The notes: a model not told the origin generated them from the sequence alone. A DNA stretch of 64,000 nucleotides from Candidatus Accumulibacter sp. 66-26 (GCA_001897745.1 MKUH01000029.1:1-64000); one strand, 5' to 3'; positions 25,868 to 35,532 are shown, numbered from the stretch's first letter. Numbers and translations are program-made.

Positions 25868-27154
25868 TCAGGCGGGCGCCCGCCAGATGTTGCGGCAACC
25901 GGTTTCGCGAATGCGCCACGACGCCAGCGCGCCGAGCGCCGCCGAAACGGCGAGCAGGAGCAGGCCGGTGCGGTAGTCGCCGGGCGCGTAGAGGCGCGCG
26001 CCGCTGTCGGTCAGGCCGCCCGCCCAGCGCCAGTCCATCACCCAGCCGACCGCCGGCTGCAGGAGCGCGCCGGCGAGGAAGCCGCCCATGTTGGTGACGC
26101 TGGTCGACATGCCGGAAAGCAGCGGCGGGTTGACCTCCTTGGCGCATGCCCAGGTCAGCGTGAAGCTGGCGGTGCTCAGGCCCATCAGCGCGAACAGCGC
26201 ATAGCTCGCGGCCGGCGGCAATGCCATGCCGGAGAGCAGGACGAGCCAGATCAGGACGAAGACATGGCTGCTCGCGACGAGCACCGGCTTGCGCTTGCCG
26301 AGGCGGTCGGAGAGCGAGCCGATCAGCACGCAGCCGACCGCGAAGGCGGCGAAGTAGAGGCTGACGTGGTTGGCCGCGACGGCGCGCGCCATGCCGTGCG
26401 CCTGCGTCAGGAAGGGCGTCGCCCACAGGCCGGCGAAGGCGAAGAAGCTGCCGGCGATGCCGAAATTGACGACCGCGGCCGGCCAGGTGTCGCGGTTGCG
26501 GATCACCGAGAGCAGGCCGGCGATCACCACGGTGCGGTCGAAGCGCGGCTTCTCCGCCGGCGCGCCGGCGCTCTCGGGGCGGTCGCGCACGAGCAGCCAG
26601 CAGCCGACGCCGAGCAGCAGCGAGACGCCGGCGACGCCGACGAAGACGCCGCGCCAGCCGGTCGTCTGCGCCAGCCAGGAGAGCGGCGCGCCGGCCAGCA
26701 CCGAGCCGAGATTGCCGATCAGCATCGAGAGGCCGACCAGCGTCGCGAAGCGGCGCTCCTCGAACCACACGGCGATGATCTTGAGCATGGCGATGAAGGT
26801 CACCGAGACGCCGAGGCCGATCAGCGTGCGCCCGACCAGCGCGACTTCGAGGCTGGGCGCCATGCCGAAGAGCAGGCTGCCGCCGCCGCCGACGATGCCG
26901 CCGAGCAGCAGGATGCGGCGCGGCCCGAGCGTGTCGACGAGGATGCCGGTCGGAATCTGCATCACGGTGTAGACGTAAAAATAGGTGGCGGCCAGCACGC
27001 CGAGCGAGGACGCCGTGCTGTTGAAGGCGGCCACCAGATCCTGCGCGATGCCGGCCGGCGCGAAGCGCTGGAAGAAGGAGAGCACGTAGGCGGCGGCGAC
27101 GACCGCGAGGGCCAGCGTGCGGCGACGGTTGTGACGGGCTTGCAGGGCATTCAT
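25868..27154 (-). CDS. MFS transporter
   Basis: The protein has 428 residues. ATG 27154 is taken as the start because conserved sequence begins there; the frame stays open for another 87 codons of unlikely sequence. It shows about 12 hydrophobic helices and the MFS signature between helices 2 and 3 (GILVDTLGPRRILL) with a related motif in the second half (GSLSDRLGKRKPVLV). Substrate is unknown; the pattern resembles the anion/organic acid symporter branch. It is divergent from a diguanylate cyclase gene, with a dyad-rich gap between them. Confidence 0.87.
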   Translation of the reverse strand: MNALQARHNRRRTLALAVVAAAYVLSFFQRFAPAGIAQDLVAAFNSTASSLGVLAATYFYVYTVMQIPTGILVDTLGPRRILLLGGIVGGGGSLLFGMAPSLEVALVGRTLIGLGVSVTFIAMLKIIAVWFEERRFATLVGLSMLIGNLGSVLAGAPLSWLAQTTGWRGVFVGVAGVSLLLGVGCWLLVRDRPESAGAPAEKPRFDRTVVIAGLLSVIRNRDTWPAAVVNFGIAGSFFAFAGLWATPFLTQAHGMARAVAANHVSLYFAAFAVGCVLIGSLSDRLGKRKPVLVASSHVFVLIWLVLLSGMALPPAASYALFALMGLSTASFTLTWACAKEVNPPLLSGMSTSVTNMGGFLAGALLQPAVGWVMDWRWAGGLTDSGARLYAPGDYRTGLLLLAVSAALGALASWRIRETGCRNIWRAPA

Positions 27155-27281
27155 TCGAGTTATGGATTCCGGCTGTCGATTACGCATCCTAACATACGTA
27201 TCGGTATGGAAATCCACCCGGAAACGCCCGTCATCGCCCCCGTATTGCAAAAAAATGCCTGTTTCCGGCAACGCCCTCATG

Positions 27282-27299
27282 TGACAATGGTCATATGAC
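27282..27299. promoter_or_regulatory. overlapping dyads between divergent MFS and cyclase genes
   Basis: TGAC-AATG-GTCA (27282-27293) overlaps the perfect palindrome GTCATATGAC (27290-27299), giving three TGAC/GTCA half-sites in alternating orientation. The site lies about 65 bases before the cyclase start and 130 before the MFS start. It could bind a dimeric regulator of one or both genes. Confidence 0.4.
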
Positions 27300-27362
27300 G
27301 ATATGAATATGCCTCTACGCTGAAGAAGCAGTGGAGGCCTCCCCAGCCCCGAGGATCGGATC

Positions 27363-29252
27363 ATGCCCGCCGACCGTACCGACCGCGCTTTCGCCCTGCA
27401 GTGGCGGACGCTCATCCTGTTGCTGCTGCTGATCGGCAGCGCTTCGGCCTACTGGCTGTATCTCAACCGCAACGACGTGACGACGCGCGAACGCGAGCGC
27501 CTGACCACGCAGGCGCGCACGGTCGAAATGAATCTGAGCAGCCAGATGCTGGCCAGCCACCATGCATTGCTGCGCATCCGCGCCGACCTGCAGCGCTGGC
27601 GCAAGGGCGACGCCATGTCGCCGGACGCCAGCCTGCACCTGAAGACGCTGGAAGAGGCGATGCCCGGCGTGCGCACGCTGGCGATCATCGACGCCGGCGG
27701 CAAGGTTCTGGCCGCCAACCGCGACGAACTGCTCGGCAAGAACCTCGGCCACCGCCCGTATTTCACCGTCGCGCGGGACGCCAACGATCCGCGGATGCTG
27801 CATCTTGCGCCGCCCTTCCACACCTCGCTCGGCGTCTGGGCGATGCTGATGGTGGTCGGCACCGCCGACGCGCAGGGCCGCTTCACGGGCATCGTCACCG
27901 CGACGCTCGACCCCGAATACTTCCGGACCCTGCTCACCTCGGTCAGCTACGCGCCGGACTTCCGCGCCTCGGTGGTGCACGGCGACGGACTCCTCTTCAT
28001 CAACCAGCCGGCCGTGACGGCGACGCGCGGCACCAACCTCAACCGGCCCGGCTCGATGTTCGAGCGCCACCTGGCGAGCGGCGAGGACGTCACGATCTTT
28101 TCCGGCCCGATGGCGCTGACCGGCGAACGGCGCATGCTGGTCCAGCAGACCGTGCGCCTGCCCGGCGTCACCATGGACAAGCCCATCGTCATCGCCATCA
28201 GCCGCGACATCGACGCGATCTACGCGCCCTGGCGCAAGAACGTGGCCGTTCTCTGCGGACTCTTCCTGCTCCTCGCCGCGGGCAACGTCGCCGGGCTTGC
28301 GCTGTACCAGAGGCGCACGCGCAAGCTGGGCAACGAAGCGAACGCCGCGCGCGCCGAGAACGAGCGCCTGCTGCAGCGCTACGAGCTGCTGCTCGACTCG
28401 GCGGGCGAGGGAATTTTCGGCATCGACACGCAGGGGCGCTGCACCTTCATCAACCCGGCGGCGCTCGCCATGCTCGGTTTCGAGCGGCGGGAAGAGGTGC
28501 TCGGTATGGACACGCACAGCCTCTTCCACCACCAGCACAACGACGGCTCGCCCTATCTGCCCGAGGAATGCCCGCTCAAGCTGACCCTGCAGGACGGCCT
28601 GCGGCGCCGCGTCGAGGACGTCTACACGCGGCGCGACGGGCGCCTCATCCCGGTCCAGATCACCGTCACGGCGATGTTCGAAAACGCGCGCATCGCCGGC
28701 GCCGAGGTCGTCTTCCAGGACATCGGCCGACGCAAGGAGATGGAGCGCGAACTGATCCGCCTGGCGACCACCGACCCGCTGACCGGCATCGCCAACCGCC
28801 GCCGCTTCCTTGATCAGCTCAGCATGGAACTGCAGCGCATCAAGCGCTTCGGGCAACCGGCGACGCTGCTGATGCTCGACATCGACCACTTCAAGCAGGT
28901 GAACGACGCCTACGGGCACGCCGTCGGTGACAGCGTCCTGCGCCATTTCGCCGAGCTGACGCAGCAGAACCTGCGGCGCATCGACCTGTTCGGCCGGCTC
29001 GGCGGCGAGGAGTTCGGCATCCTGCTGCCGGGCACTCCGCTCGTCGGCGCCATCGAATTCGCCGAGCGCCTGCGCGAGCAGGTGGCGGAAACGCCGGCAT
29101 GCAGCGAGAAGGGGGAAATCCGCCTGACCGTGAGCATCGGTGCCGCCGAATTCGACAGCGTCGATCCGTCGCCCGACGGCATCCTGGCGCGCGCCGACGT
29201 GGCGCTCTACCGCGCCAAGGGCGGCGGCCGCAACCGCGTCGAGATGAGCTGA
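27363..29252 (+). CDS. membrane diguanylate cyclase (Cache-PAS-GGDEF)
   Basis: The protein has 629 residues. A first membrane helix (LILLLLLIGSASAYWLYL), a periplasmic double-Cache domain of about 250 residues (ANRDELLGKNLGHRPYF, SVVHGDGLLFINQP), and a second helix (VAVLCGLFLLLAAGNVAGLAL) come first. A short coiled linker, a PAS domain (LLDSAGEGIFGIDTQGRC) and the GGDEF domain follow, with GGEEF at residues 547-551 and an RRID inhibitory site five residues before. It should synthesise c-di-GMP in response to a small periplasmic ligand. GAGG lies at fair spacing before ATG 27363. It is divergent from the MFS gene, so ligand uptake and sensing might be linked. Confidence 0.92.
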   Translation: MPADRTDRAFALQWRTLILLLLLIGSASAYWLYLNRNDVTTRERERLTTQARTVEMNLSSQMLASHHALLRIRADLQRWRKGDAMSPDASLHLKTLEEAMPGVRTLAIIDAGGKVLAANRDELLGKNLGHRPYFTVARDANDPRMLHLAPPFHTSLGVWAMLMVVGTADAQGRFTGIVTATLDPEYFRTLLTSVSYAPDFRASVVHGDGLLFINQPAVTATRGTNLNRPGSMFERHLASGEDVTIFSGPMALTGERRMLVQQTVRLPGVTMDKPIVIAISRDIDAIYAPWRKNVAVLCGLFLLLAAGNVAGLALYQRRTRKLGNEANAARAENERLLQRYELLLDSAGEGIFGIDTQGRCTFINPAALAMLGFERREEVLGMDTHSLFHHQHNDGSPYLPEECPLKLTLQDGLRRRVEDVYTRRDGRLIPVQITVTAMFENARIAGAEVVFQDIGRRKEMERELIRLATTDPLTGIANRRRFLDQLSMELQRIKRFGQPATLLMLDIDHFKQVNDAYGHAVGDSVLRHFAELTQQNLRRIDLFGRLGGEEFGILLPGTPLVGAIEFAERLREQVAETPACSEKGEIRLTVSIGAAEFDSVDPSPDGILARADVALYRAKGGGRNRVEMS

Positions 29253-29288
29253 GGAAGGGCGCCCCGCCCGGGCGGCGGGAGGAGTTCC

Positions 29289-29320
29289 GGCCGCTCGCGG
29301 CCACCCGCGAGCGAGCGGCC
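29289..29320. terminator. hairpin between convergent genes
   Basis: GGCCGCTCGC pairs with GCGAGCGGCC, or alternatively GCTCGCGG with CCGCGAGC around a 4-base loop. There is no T-run on either side, so it may act as a weak two-way terminator or RNA-stabilising stem between the cyclase and the convergent secreted-protein gene. Confidence 0.45.
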
Positions 29321-29331
29321 TCCTGCCGTGC

Positions 29332-29769
29332 CTAGCGGCGGGCGGCGAGCGCGGTCATCGCCTCGCCGTGCGTGCGGCCGGGCGCCGCCTTGCGCGCCGC
29401 GACGTAGGACTGCAGCGTATCGCTCATCGGCTGCCCGGCCTTGCCGTGCGCGACCAGCGCCGCGAGCAGTTCGAGCGGCGTCGCGCGGATCTGCGCCGAA
29501 TCGTGCAGATGCCCGACGTAGCGCTGGCAGGCCGCGGCCACCGCGAGCGGTTCCTCGCGCGTCTGCTTGACGGCCTTGTCGAGCAGCTTGCGCGTTTCCA
29601 GCACGCGCGGATCGCCGGCCGCCGGCTCGGGCGTCCCCGCCAGCGACAGCGCGGTCAGGCGCTGCGCGATGTCGTCCGGCGAATTGGAAGCGTTGGCGAG
29701 CGCGCTGCCGGCGCAGGCCAGGGCGGCGGCGAAGAAAATCGAGCGAAGCGATGGACGAAGCATTTTCAT
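29332..29769 (-). CDS. small secreted protein of unknown function
   Basis: The protein has 145 residues. ATG 29769 follows AAGGGGAA and begins a signal peptide (SIFFAAALACAGSALA). The mature part is helical and alanine-rich, with no cysteine pair, heme site or enzymatic motif that I recognise except a lone cysteine in AACQRYVGHLHDS. It starts 38 bases after the Kef-type antiporter stop on the same strand, so it is probably the last gene of that operon. Confidence 0.7.
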   Translation of the reverse strand: MKMLRPSLRSIFFAAALACAGSALANASNSPDDIAQRLTALSLAGTPEPAAGDPRVLETRKLLDKAVKQTREEPLAVAAACQRYVGHLHDSAQIRATPLELLAALVAHGKAGQPMSDTLQSYVAARKAAPGRTHGEAMTALAARR

Positions 29770-29807
29770 GAGATTTCCCCTTTCAGGAACGGCAACGGTG
29801 GAGCGGT

Positions 29808-31775
29808 TCATTCCGTGCCGGCGAGCAGCAGGCTCTCGACCACGGACAGGTTTTCGCGCGCGCCGACCAGGATGAGCACGTCGTCGGCCTGCACGACGGT
29901 ATCCGGGTCGGGGCTTTCGGCGCGCACGCCGCGCCGGCGGAGCGCCTCGACGACGACGCCGCGCCCGGCCAGCGCCAGTTCGCCGAGCGTGCGGCCGATG
30001 GCCCAGGCCTGCGGCTCGATGACCAGCGCCAGCTTTTCCTCGGCGAGGCGCTGCAGGCGGTCGCTTTCGCCGCGGTAGAAGGCGCGCAGCGAGGCGTAGC
30101 GCTCGGCGCGGATGTTGCGCACCTGTTCGAGCGCGCGCTCAATCGGCACGCCGAGCTGGGTCAGCGTCTGCGCCGCGAGCATCAGGCTGCCTTCGAGCAC
30201 CTCGGGCACCACCTCGCTGGCGCCGAGCGCCTTCATGCGTTCGATCTGCGTGTCGTCCTGCGCGCGCACGATGACCGGCAGGCCGGGGCGCAGCGCCTGC
30301 AGCGCGGCGAGCGCCTTCTCGGCGGCCGCCTGGTCGGCGTAGGTGATGACGACCGCGCGCGCGCGCTCGATGCCGGCCGCCGTCAGCACCTCGCGCCGGT
30401 CGGCGTTGCCGAACACGACGTTCTCGCCGGCTTCCTGCGCCTGGCGGATGCGCGCCGTGTCGATGTCGAGCGCGATGAAGGAGATGCCCTCGCGTTCTAG
30501 GAAGCGCGCCAGCGTCTGCCCGGTGCGCCCGAAGCCGCAGAGGATGACGTGGGCGCTGGCGTTCATGCTGCGCACCGCGATGTCGTGGATGACCTCGGTG
30601 CGGTGCGCGAACTCGCCGGCCGACAGGCCGCGCCCCAGGCTGGACACGCGTGCGATCAGGAAGGGCGCGACGAACATCGAGAGCAGCATGGCGGCCATCG
30701 TCACCTGATAGACGTCGGGCGGGATCAGGCGGCCGGTGTTGGCCAGCGCGATCAGCACGAGGCCGAACTCGCCGGCCTGCGCGAGCTGCGCCGAGGTCTG
30801 CAGGCCGACCTCGACGGTGTTGCGCAGGACGCGCGTCAGCAGCATCACCACGGCGCCCTTGGCGATCACCAGGAAAGCCAGCGCAAGCAGCACCCAGAGC
30901 AGGTGGCGGGCGACGTAGCCGACGTCGAGCAGCATGCCGATGGTGACGAAGAAGAGCCCGAGCAGCACGTCGCGGAAGGGCCGGATGTCGGCCTCGACCT
31001 GATGCCGGTACGGCGTCTCCGAGATCAGCATGCCGCCGATGAAGGCGCCGAGCGCGAGCGACAGGCCGGCCGCCGAGGTGATCCAGGAGAGGCCGATGAC
31101 GATCAGCAGCACGTTGAGCATGAACAGCTCGGCCGACTTGCGCCGGGCCACCGTATCGAACCAGCGGCGCATCAGGCGCTGCCCGAAGACGACCATCACC
31201 GCGAGCACCAGCGCCGCCTGCGCGGCGGCCAGCGAAAGCGTCGGCAGCAGGTCGTCCGGATTGCGCGCGAGCGCCGGCAGGACGATCAGGAAAGGCACCA
31301 CGGCCAGATCCTGGAAAAGCAGCACGGCCATCGTCTGGCGGCCGGGCAGCGAATGCAGTTCGAGGCGCTCGGCGAGCAGCTTGCTGACGATGGCGGTCGA
31401 CGACAGCGCGCAGGCAGCGCCGATGGCGAAGCCGACGCGCCAGTCCTGCCCGTAGTAGAAGATGGTCACCGCCATCGTGCCGAGCAGTGTGAACAGCACC
31501 TGCGCGGCGCCGAAGCCGAAGACCAGGCGGCGCATCGCCTTGAGGCGCGCAAGGCTGAATTCGAGGCCGATCGAAAACATCAGGAAGACCACGCCGAACT
31601 CGGCGAAGCCCGTCACTTCCTCGCTTTCGGCGAAGAAGGCGGCGCCGTGCGGACCGACCGCCATGCCGACGACGAGGTAGGCGAGCATGGTCGGCAGGCG
31701 CAGCTGGCGCGCCAGCGCCACCGCGAAGACGGTGGCGCCCAGGAGGAGGAGCAGGGACTGAAGCGTGCTGTGCAT
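29808..31775 (-). CDS. Kef-type monovalent cation/proton antiporter (CPA2)
   Basis: The protein has 655 residues. The first 400 residues hold 12-13 hydrophobic helices of the CPA2 family, including FMFSIGLEFSLARLK-like segments and LLFQDLAVVPFLIVLPAL, in which the aspartate is the transport residue. A TrkA-N (RCK) domain follows with the nucleotide-binding motif HVILCGFGRTGQTLARFL, then a TrkA-C domain. It exchanges K+ or Na+ for protons at the inner membrane and is gated by nucleotide or glutathione adducts in relatives. No KefF/KefG subunit gene is adjacent. It follows the P-type ATPase gene by 116 bases on the same strand. Confidence 0.9.
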   Translation of the reverse strand: MHSTLQSLLLLLGATVFAVALARQLRLPTMLAYLVVGMAVGPHGAAFFAESEEVTGFAEFGVVFLMFSIGLEFSLARLKAMRRLVFGFGAAQVLFTLLGTMAVTIFYYGQDWRVGFAIGAACALSSTAIVSKLLAERLELHSLPGRQTMAVLLFQDLAVVPFLIVLPALARNPDDLLPTLSLAAAQAALVLAVMVVFGQRLMRRWFDTVARRKSAELFMLNVLLIVIGLSWITSAAGLSLALGAFIGGMLISETPYRHQVEADIRPFRDVLLGLFFVTIGMLLDVGYVARHLLWVLLALAFLVIAKGAVVMLLTRVLRNTVEVGLQTSAQLAQAGEFGLVLIALANTGRLIPPDVYQVTMAAMLLSMFVAPFLIARVSSLGRGLSAGEFAHRTEVIHDIAVRSMNASAHVILCGFGRTGQTLARFLEREGISFIALDIDTARIRQAQEAGENVVFGNADRREVLTAAGIERARAVVITYADQAAAEKALAALQALRPGLPVIVRAQDDTQIERMKALGASEVVPEVLEGSLMLAAQTLTQLGVPIERALEQVRNIRAERYASLRAFYRGESDRLQRLAEEKLALVIEPQAWAIGRTLGELALAGRGVVVEALRRRGVRAESPDPDTVVQADDVLILVGARENLSVVESLLLAGTE

Positions 31776-31891
31776 CGGGAGTCCGGATCGCGGAAGGTGA
31801 CGGAGGCGGCGCCCCGGCGCGCGCGGCGGGGCAGCGAATTTTACCAGTCCGCCGGGGCGCCCGCGCGCGCCGGGGCGTCGTCGCGCCGCAT

Positions 31892-34864
31892 TTATGCCGC
31901 GCCGCGCCTCCGCCGCCGGGAGCGGATGTGCTTTTCCGCGCCGACGACCAGCAGCGCGAGCAGGCCGACGGCGAAAATCTCCAGCCACGGGCGCGCGCCG
32001 ATCGGCGCCGTGGCGAACAGGCGGTTCAGCAGCGGCACGTAGGTCAGCAGCAGCTGCAGCGCGGCCATCGCCGCCAGCCCGCCCCACAGCATGCGGTTCG
32101 AGAAGAGGCCGAGCGTCCAGACCGGCCGCGTCAGCGAGCGGCAGTTGAACAGGTAGAAGGCCTCGACGACGACGAAGACGTTGACCGCCACGGTGCGCGC
32201 CTCGGGCAGCGAACTGCCGAGCGCCAGCTCGCGCAGGAACAGCCCGTAGGCGCCGCCGAGCAGCAGCAGGCCGACCAGCGCGATGCGCCAGAGCAGCGCG
32301 CCGTCGAGGATCGCGGCGCCGGGCGGGCGCGGCGCGCGGCGCATGACGTCGCGCTCGATCGGCTCGAAGGCCAGCATCAGCCCGAGGCAGACGGCGGTCG
32401 TCATGTTGATCCACAGAATCTGCAGCGGCGTGATCGGCAGCGTGGCGCCGGCGACGATGGCGGCAAGGATGAGCAGGCCCTCGCCGAAATTGGTCGGCAG
32501 CGTCCACGTGACGAACTTCACGAGGTTGTCGTAGACGCCGCGCCCTTCCTCGACGGCCGCCTCGATGGCGGCGAAATCGTCGTCGGTGAGCACCATGTCG
32601 GCCGCCTCCTTCGCCACCTCGGTGCCGGCCAGTCCCATGGCGATGCCGATGTCGGCCTGCTTGAGCGCCGGTGCGTCGTTCACGCCGTCGCCGGTCATTG
32701 CCACCACTTCGCCGTCGGCCTGCAGCGCGCGCACGAGGCGCAGCTTCTGCTCGGGCTCGACGCGCGCGAAGACCTTCACCGTGCGCGCCACGCCGCGCAG
32801 CGCGTCGTCGTCGAGCGCCGCCAGCTCGCGCCCGCCAAGCACCGCGTCGCCGGGACCGGCGATGCCTAGCTGGCGGGCGATGGCGAGCGCCGTCGCGGCG
32901 TGGTCGCCGGTGATCATCTTCACCGCGATGCCGGCCGCGTGGCAGGTGCGGACGGCGGCAACCGCCTGCGGCCGCGGCGGATCGATCATGCCGACGAGGC
33001 CGATGAACTCCAGCCCGCCGCCGGCCGCGCCGGGCGCCGCCGCCAGCGCGTTCTCCAGCGCGTTCTCCAGCGTGTTTTCCAGCGCGCCGGCCGGCACGCC
33101 GACCCGGCGCGCCAGCGCCAGCACGCGCAGCCCTTGCGCGGCCAGCGCTTCGGCCTCGGCCTCGATTCCGGCCACGGCCGAAGCGTCGAGCGGCTGCGCC
33201 ACGCCGGCGGCGTCGAGCCGCGCCGTCGCGCGCGCCAGAATCTGTTCGAGCGCGCCCTTGACGTAGGCGACGCGGACGCCGTCGATCTCGTGCAGCGTCG
33301 CCATGTACTGGCGCGCCGAAGCGAAGGGGACTTCATCGCGGCGCGGGTAACGCTGCTGCAGCGCCGCCTCGTCGAGCCCGCCCTTGCGCGCCGCGACGAG
33401 CAGCGCGCCCTCGGTCGGATCGCCGGCGATCTCCCAGTGCCGTCCGGCGCGGCGCAGGCCGGCGTCGTTGCACAGCGCTCCGGCGAGCAGGCATTCGCGC
33501 AGCGCGCCGACGACCGCCGCCGACGCGGCCGGGGAGCCGGCGGCGGCGGGATCGGCGAATGCACGGGGTTCGCCCGAATCACCCGATTCGCACGACGCTC
33601 CGGGCGCGGCACCGGCCGCGATTTCGCCGACCGGCGCGTAGCCGCTGCCGCTCACCGCGTGGCACGCGCCGCCGGCGCAGATCGCGCGCACCGTCATCTG
33701 GTTCTCGGTCAGCGTGCCGGTCTTGTCCGAGCAGATCACCGTCGTGCTGCCCAGCGTTTCGACCGCCGGCAGCTTGCGGATGATGGCGCGCCGTTTGGCC
33801 ATGCGCGCGACGCCGATCGCCAGCGTGATCGTCAGCGCCGCCGGCAGCCCCTCGGGAATCGCGCCGACGGCGAGCGCGACGGCGGCCATGAACATGTCGA
33901 AGGCCGGCTCGCCGCGCCACAGCCCGACCGCGAAGGCGAACAGCGCAATGCCGCCGATGACGAGCAGAAGCCAGTTGCTGAACGCCGCCATCTGGCGCGT
34001 GAGCGGCGTCGCGAGGTCGGGCGCCGCGGCGATCAGGCGCGAGATGTGGCCGGTTTCGGTGGCGTCGCCGGTCGCCACGACGATCCCGCAGCCGGCGCCG
34101 CCGACCACGACGGTGCCGGCGTAGGCCAGATTGACGCGCTCGGCGAGCGGCGTATCGGGCGGCAGCGTCGCGGCCCGCTTGGCGACCGGCGTCGATTCGC
34201 CGGTGAGCGCCGCCTCGACGCTGCGCAGTTCGCGTGCGCGCAGCAGGCGCAGGTCGGCCGGCACCTTGTCGCCGGCGGCGAGCAGCACGACGTCGCCCGG
34301 CACCAGCGCGGTGGACGGCAGGCGCCGACGGGCGCCGCCGCGCAGCGCCGTGACCTCGCTCGTCAGCGAGCGCGCAAGCGCCCCCAGCGCGCGCTCGGCG
34401 CGCCCTTCCTGGACGAAGCCGAAGACCGCGTTGATCAGCGTGACGCCGAAAATGACGCCGGCGTCCACCCATTCGCCGAGCAGCGCGGTGACCGCGCCGG
34501 CGAGCAGGAGGACGAGCACCAGCGGCTGCGCGAACTGGAGCAGGAAACGCAGCAGCGGCCCCTTGCCGGCCTTCGGCGTGATGCGGTTCGCCCCGTAGCG
34601 CGCGCGCCGCGCGTCGGCGTCGGCGTCCGACAGGCCGCGCTCCAGCACGCTTTCCAGGGAGGTTTCCGGGGCGTCCTCCGCGTGGCGCCGCTCCGCCGGC
34701 GGCGCATCCCCGGCGCCCCCTTCTGCGCCCCCTTCTGCGCCCCCCTCCGCGCCCTCTCCCGCGCCGGCCTGCGCCCCCCGCTCCGTACCGTCGAGCCCCA
34801 GCCGCCGCGCCAGTTCGGCCAGCGGCAGATGGTGCCAGCGCCTGTCGCCCGCTTCTGCATTCAT
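31892..34864 (-). CDS. P2-type cation-transporting ATPase
   Basis: The protein has 990 residues from ATG 34864; ATG 34924 is possible. All P-type motifs are present: ALTGES (actuator), D380-KTGT (phosphorylated aspartate), and GDGVNDAPALKQADIG. Helix 4 has PEGLP and helix 5 has TNFGEG, as in Ca2+ pumps (N768/E771 of SERCA, from memory). Helix 6 reads NMTTAV where SERCA has NLVTDG, so the key aspartate is alanine and the ion is not certain. The N-terminus carries a GAEG repeat, and a linker carries an ALEN repeat, each from 12-bp DNA repeats. It is the first gene of a likely operon with the Kef-type antiporter. Confidence 0.88.
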   Translation of the reverse strand: MNAEAGDRRWHHLPLAELARRLGLDGTERGAQAGAGEGAEGGAEGGAEGGAGDAPPAERRHAEDAPETSLESVLERGLSDADADARRARYGANRITPKAGKGPLLRFLLQFAQPLVLVLLLAGAVTALLGEWVDAGVIFGVTLINAVFGFVQEGRAERALGALARSLTSEVTALRGGARRRLPSTALVPGDVVLLAAGDKVPADLRLLRARELRSVEAALTGESTPVAKRAATLPPDTPLAERVNLAYAGTVVVGGAGCGIVVATGDATETGHISRLIAAAPDLATPLTRQMAAFSNWLLLVIGGIALFAFAVGLWRGEPAFDMFMAAVALAVGAIPEGLPAALTITLAIGVARMAKRRAIIRKLPAVETLGSTTVICSDKTGTLTENQMTVRAICAGGACHAVSGSGYAPVGEIAAGAAPGASCESGDSGEPRAFADPAAAGSPAASAAVVGALRECLLAGALCNDAGLRRAGRHWEIAGDPTEGALLVAARKGGLDEAALQQRYPRRDEVPFASARQYMATLHEIDGVRVAYVKGALEQILARATARLDAAGVAQPLDASAVAGIEAEAEALAAQGLRVLALARRVGVPAGALENTLENALENALAAAPGAAGGGLEFIGLVGMIDPPRPQAVAAVRTCHAAGIAVKMITGDHAATALAIARQLGIAGPGDAVLGGRELAALDDDALRGVARTVKVFARVEPEQKLRLVRALQADGEVVAMTGDGVNDAPALKQADIGIAMGLAGTEVAKEAADMVLTDDDFAAIEAAVEEGRGVYDNLVKFVTWTLPTNFGEGLLILAAIVAGATLPITPLQILWINMTTAVCLGLMLAFEPIERDVMRRAPRPPGAAILDGALLWRIALVGLLLLGGAYGLFLRELALGSSLPEARTVAVNVFVVVEAFYLFNCRSLTRPVWTLGLFSNRMLWGGLAAMAALQLLLTYVPLLNRLFATAPIGARPWLEIFAVGLLALLVVGAEKHIRSRRRRRGAA
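33044..33079 (-). repeat. three 12-bp tandem repeats inside the P-type ATPase gene
   Basis: Units near CAGCGCGTTCTC repeat three times with small changes and encode ALEN, TLEN, ALEN in the nucleotide-binding region. As a multiple of three bases, copy changes keep the frame. Confidence 0.8.
34713..34760 (-). repeat. four 12-bp tandem repeats near the ATPase N-terminus
   Basis: Units near GCGCCCCCTTCT occur four times, two identical and two diverged, encoding a GAEG-rich flexible stretch before the first membrane helix. Length variation between strains is likely. Confidence 0.8.
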
Positions 34865-35532
34865 GTTCGTCGTCTTTTTGCCGTAGTCACGCGACACGCC
34901 CGGGGGTGTCGGCACGCCCTTCATGGACGCGGCGGCCGCCGAGCGATGCAGCGCCAAGCGCTGCGATACGTCCGCTCAGGCGCGCCCACGGAATTGCGGC
35001 GGGAGTGCCGCATCCGCGTCGCCGCGCATCTTGCCCGCCATCCGTCGCCGGCGGCGGCGCGCCGGGGAAATCCCGGAGCTTGCGCCGCAGCGCGCTCCAC
35101 GAAATATACGCCGGGACAACTCGGGGCAAAGGGCGATGAAGACCGCCCGCCGCGCGACGCCGGAACGCTGGCCCTCGCCGGACGATCCATTTGGAATATG
35201 CCAGCACACTACGCGCGGAACATCCACGACCCGGATCATAGCCCCTGCGGCGCAAATCACTAGAATGCGCACGCATCTGAACAGGGTAACCCGCGCCGAA
35301 AGGTCGGGGCACAAAGTTCCGGTCTGTCGGGCACCGACGCCTCATGACTGTGGAACCGCCAGAAAAGGGAGGCGCACGCGCCTGTCCGCTCCGGAGCGGT
35401 TGCCCAGCGCACTATGCGGCGGAAAAACCGCGCGCTCCGACGCGAGACCGTCCAGGTAGCGCCCCATTACAAAAACAAACACCGCGGACGGCCGCGCCTC
35501 GCAGCGGCCGCCAAAGGCAATGGGGAACTTCA
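34865..35532. other. long divergent intergenic region
   Basis: About 670 bases separate the P-type ATPase start from the divergent chemoreceptor. Open frames cross it on both strands, but none translates into anything protein-like. It holds a perfect 14-base palindrome CCGCTCCGGAGCGG at 35386-35399. I found no clear sigma-28-type promoter for the chemoreceptor. Confidence 0.45.

Noticed and set aside
27315..28946. Long minus-strand frame opposite the Cache-PAS-GGDEF gene
   Set aside because: It is the reverse of a gene with intact GGEEF and Cache motifs; no family pattern is seen in the mirror frame.
34887..35345. Possible gene on the minus strand in the ATPase-chemoreceptor gap
   Set aside because: The translation is arginine-rich with no domain, no ribosome-binding site and overlap with the ATPase start region.
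35344..35532. N-terminal extension of the chemoreceptor from an upstream start
   Set aside because: Residues before ATG 35533 look like random high-GC translation and would place a charged stretch before the first membrane helix.
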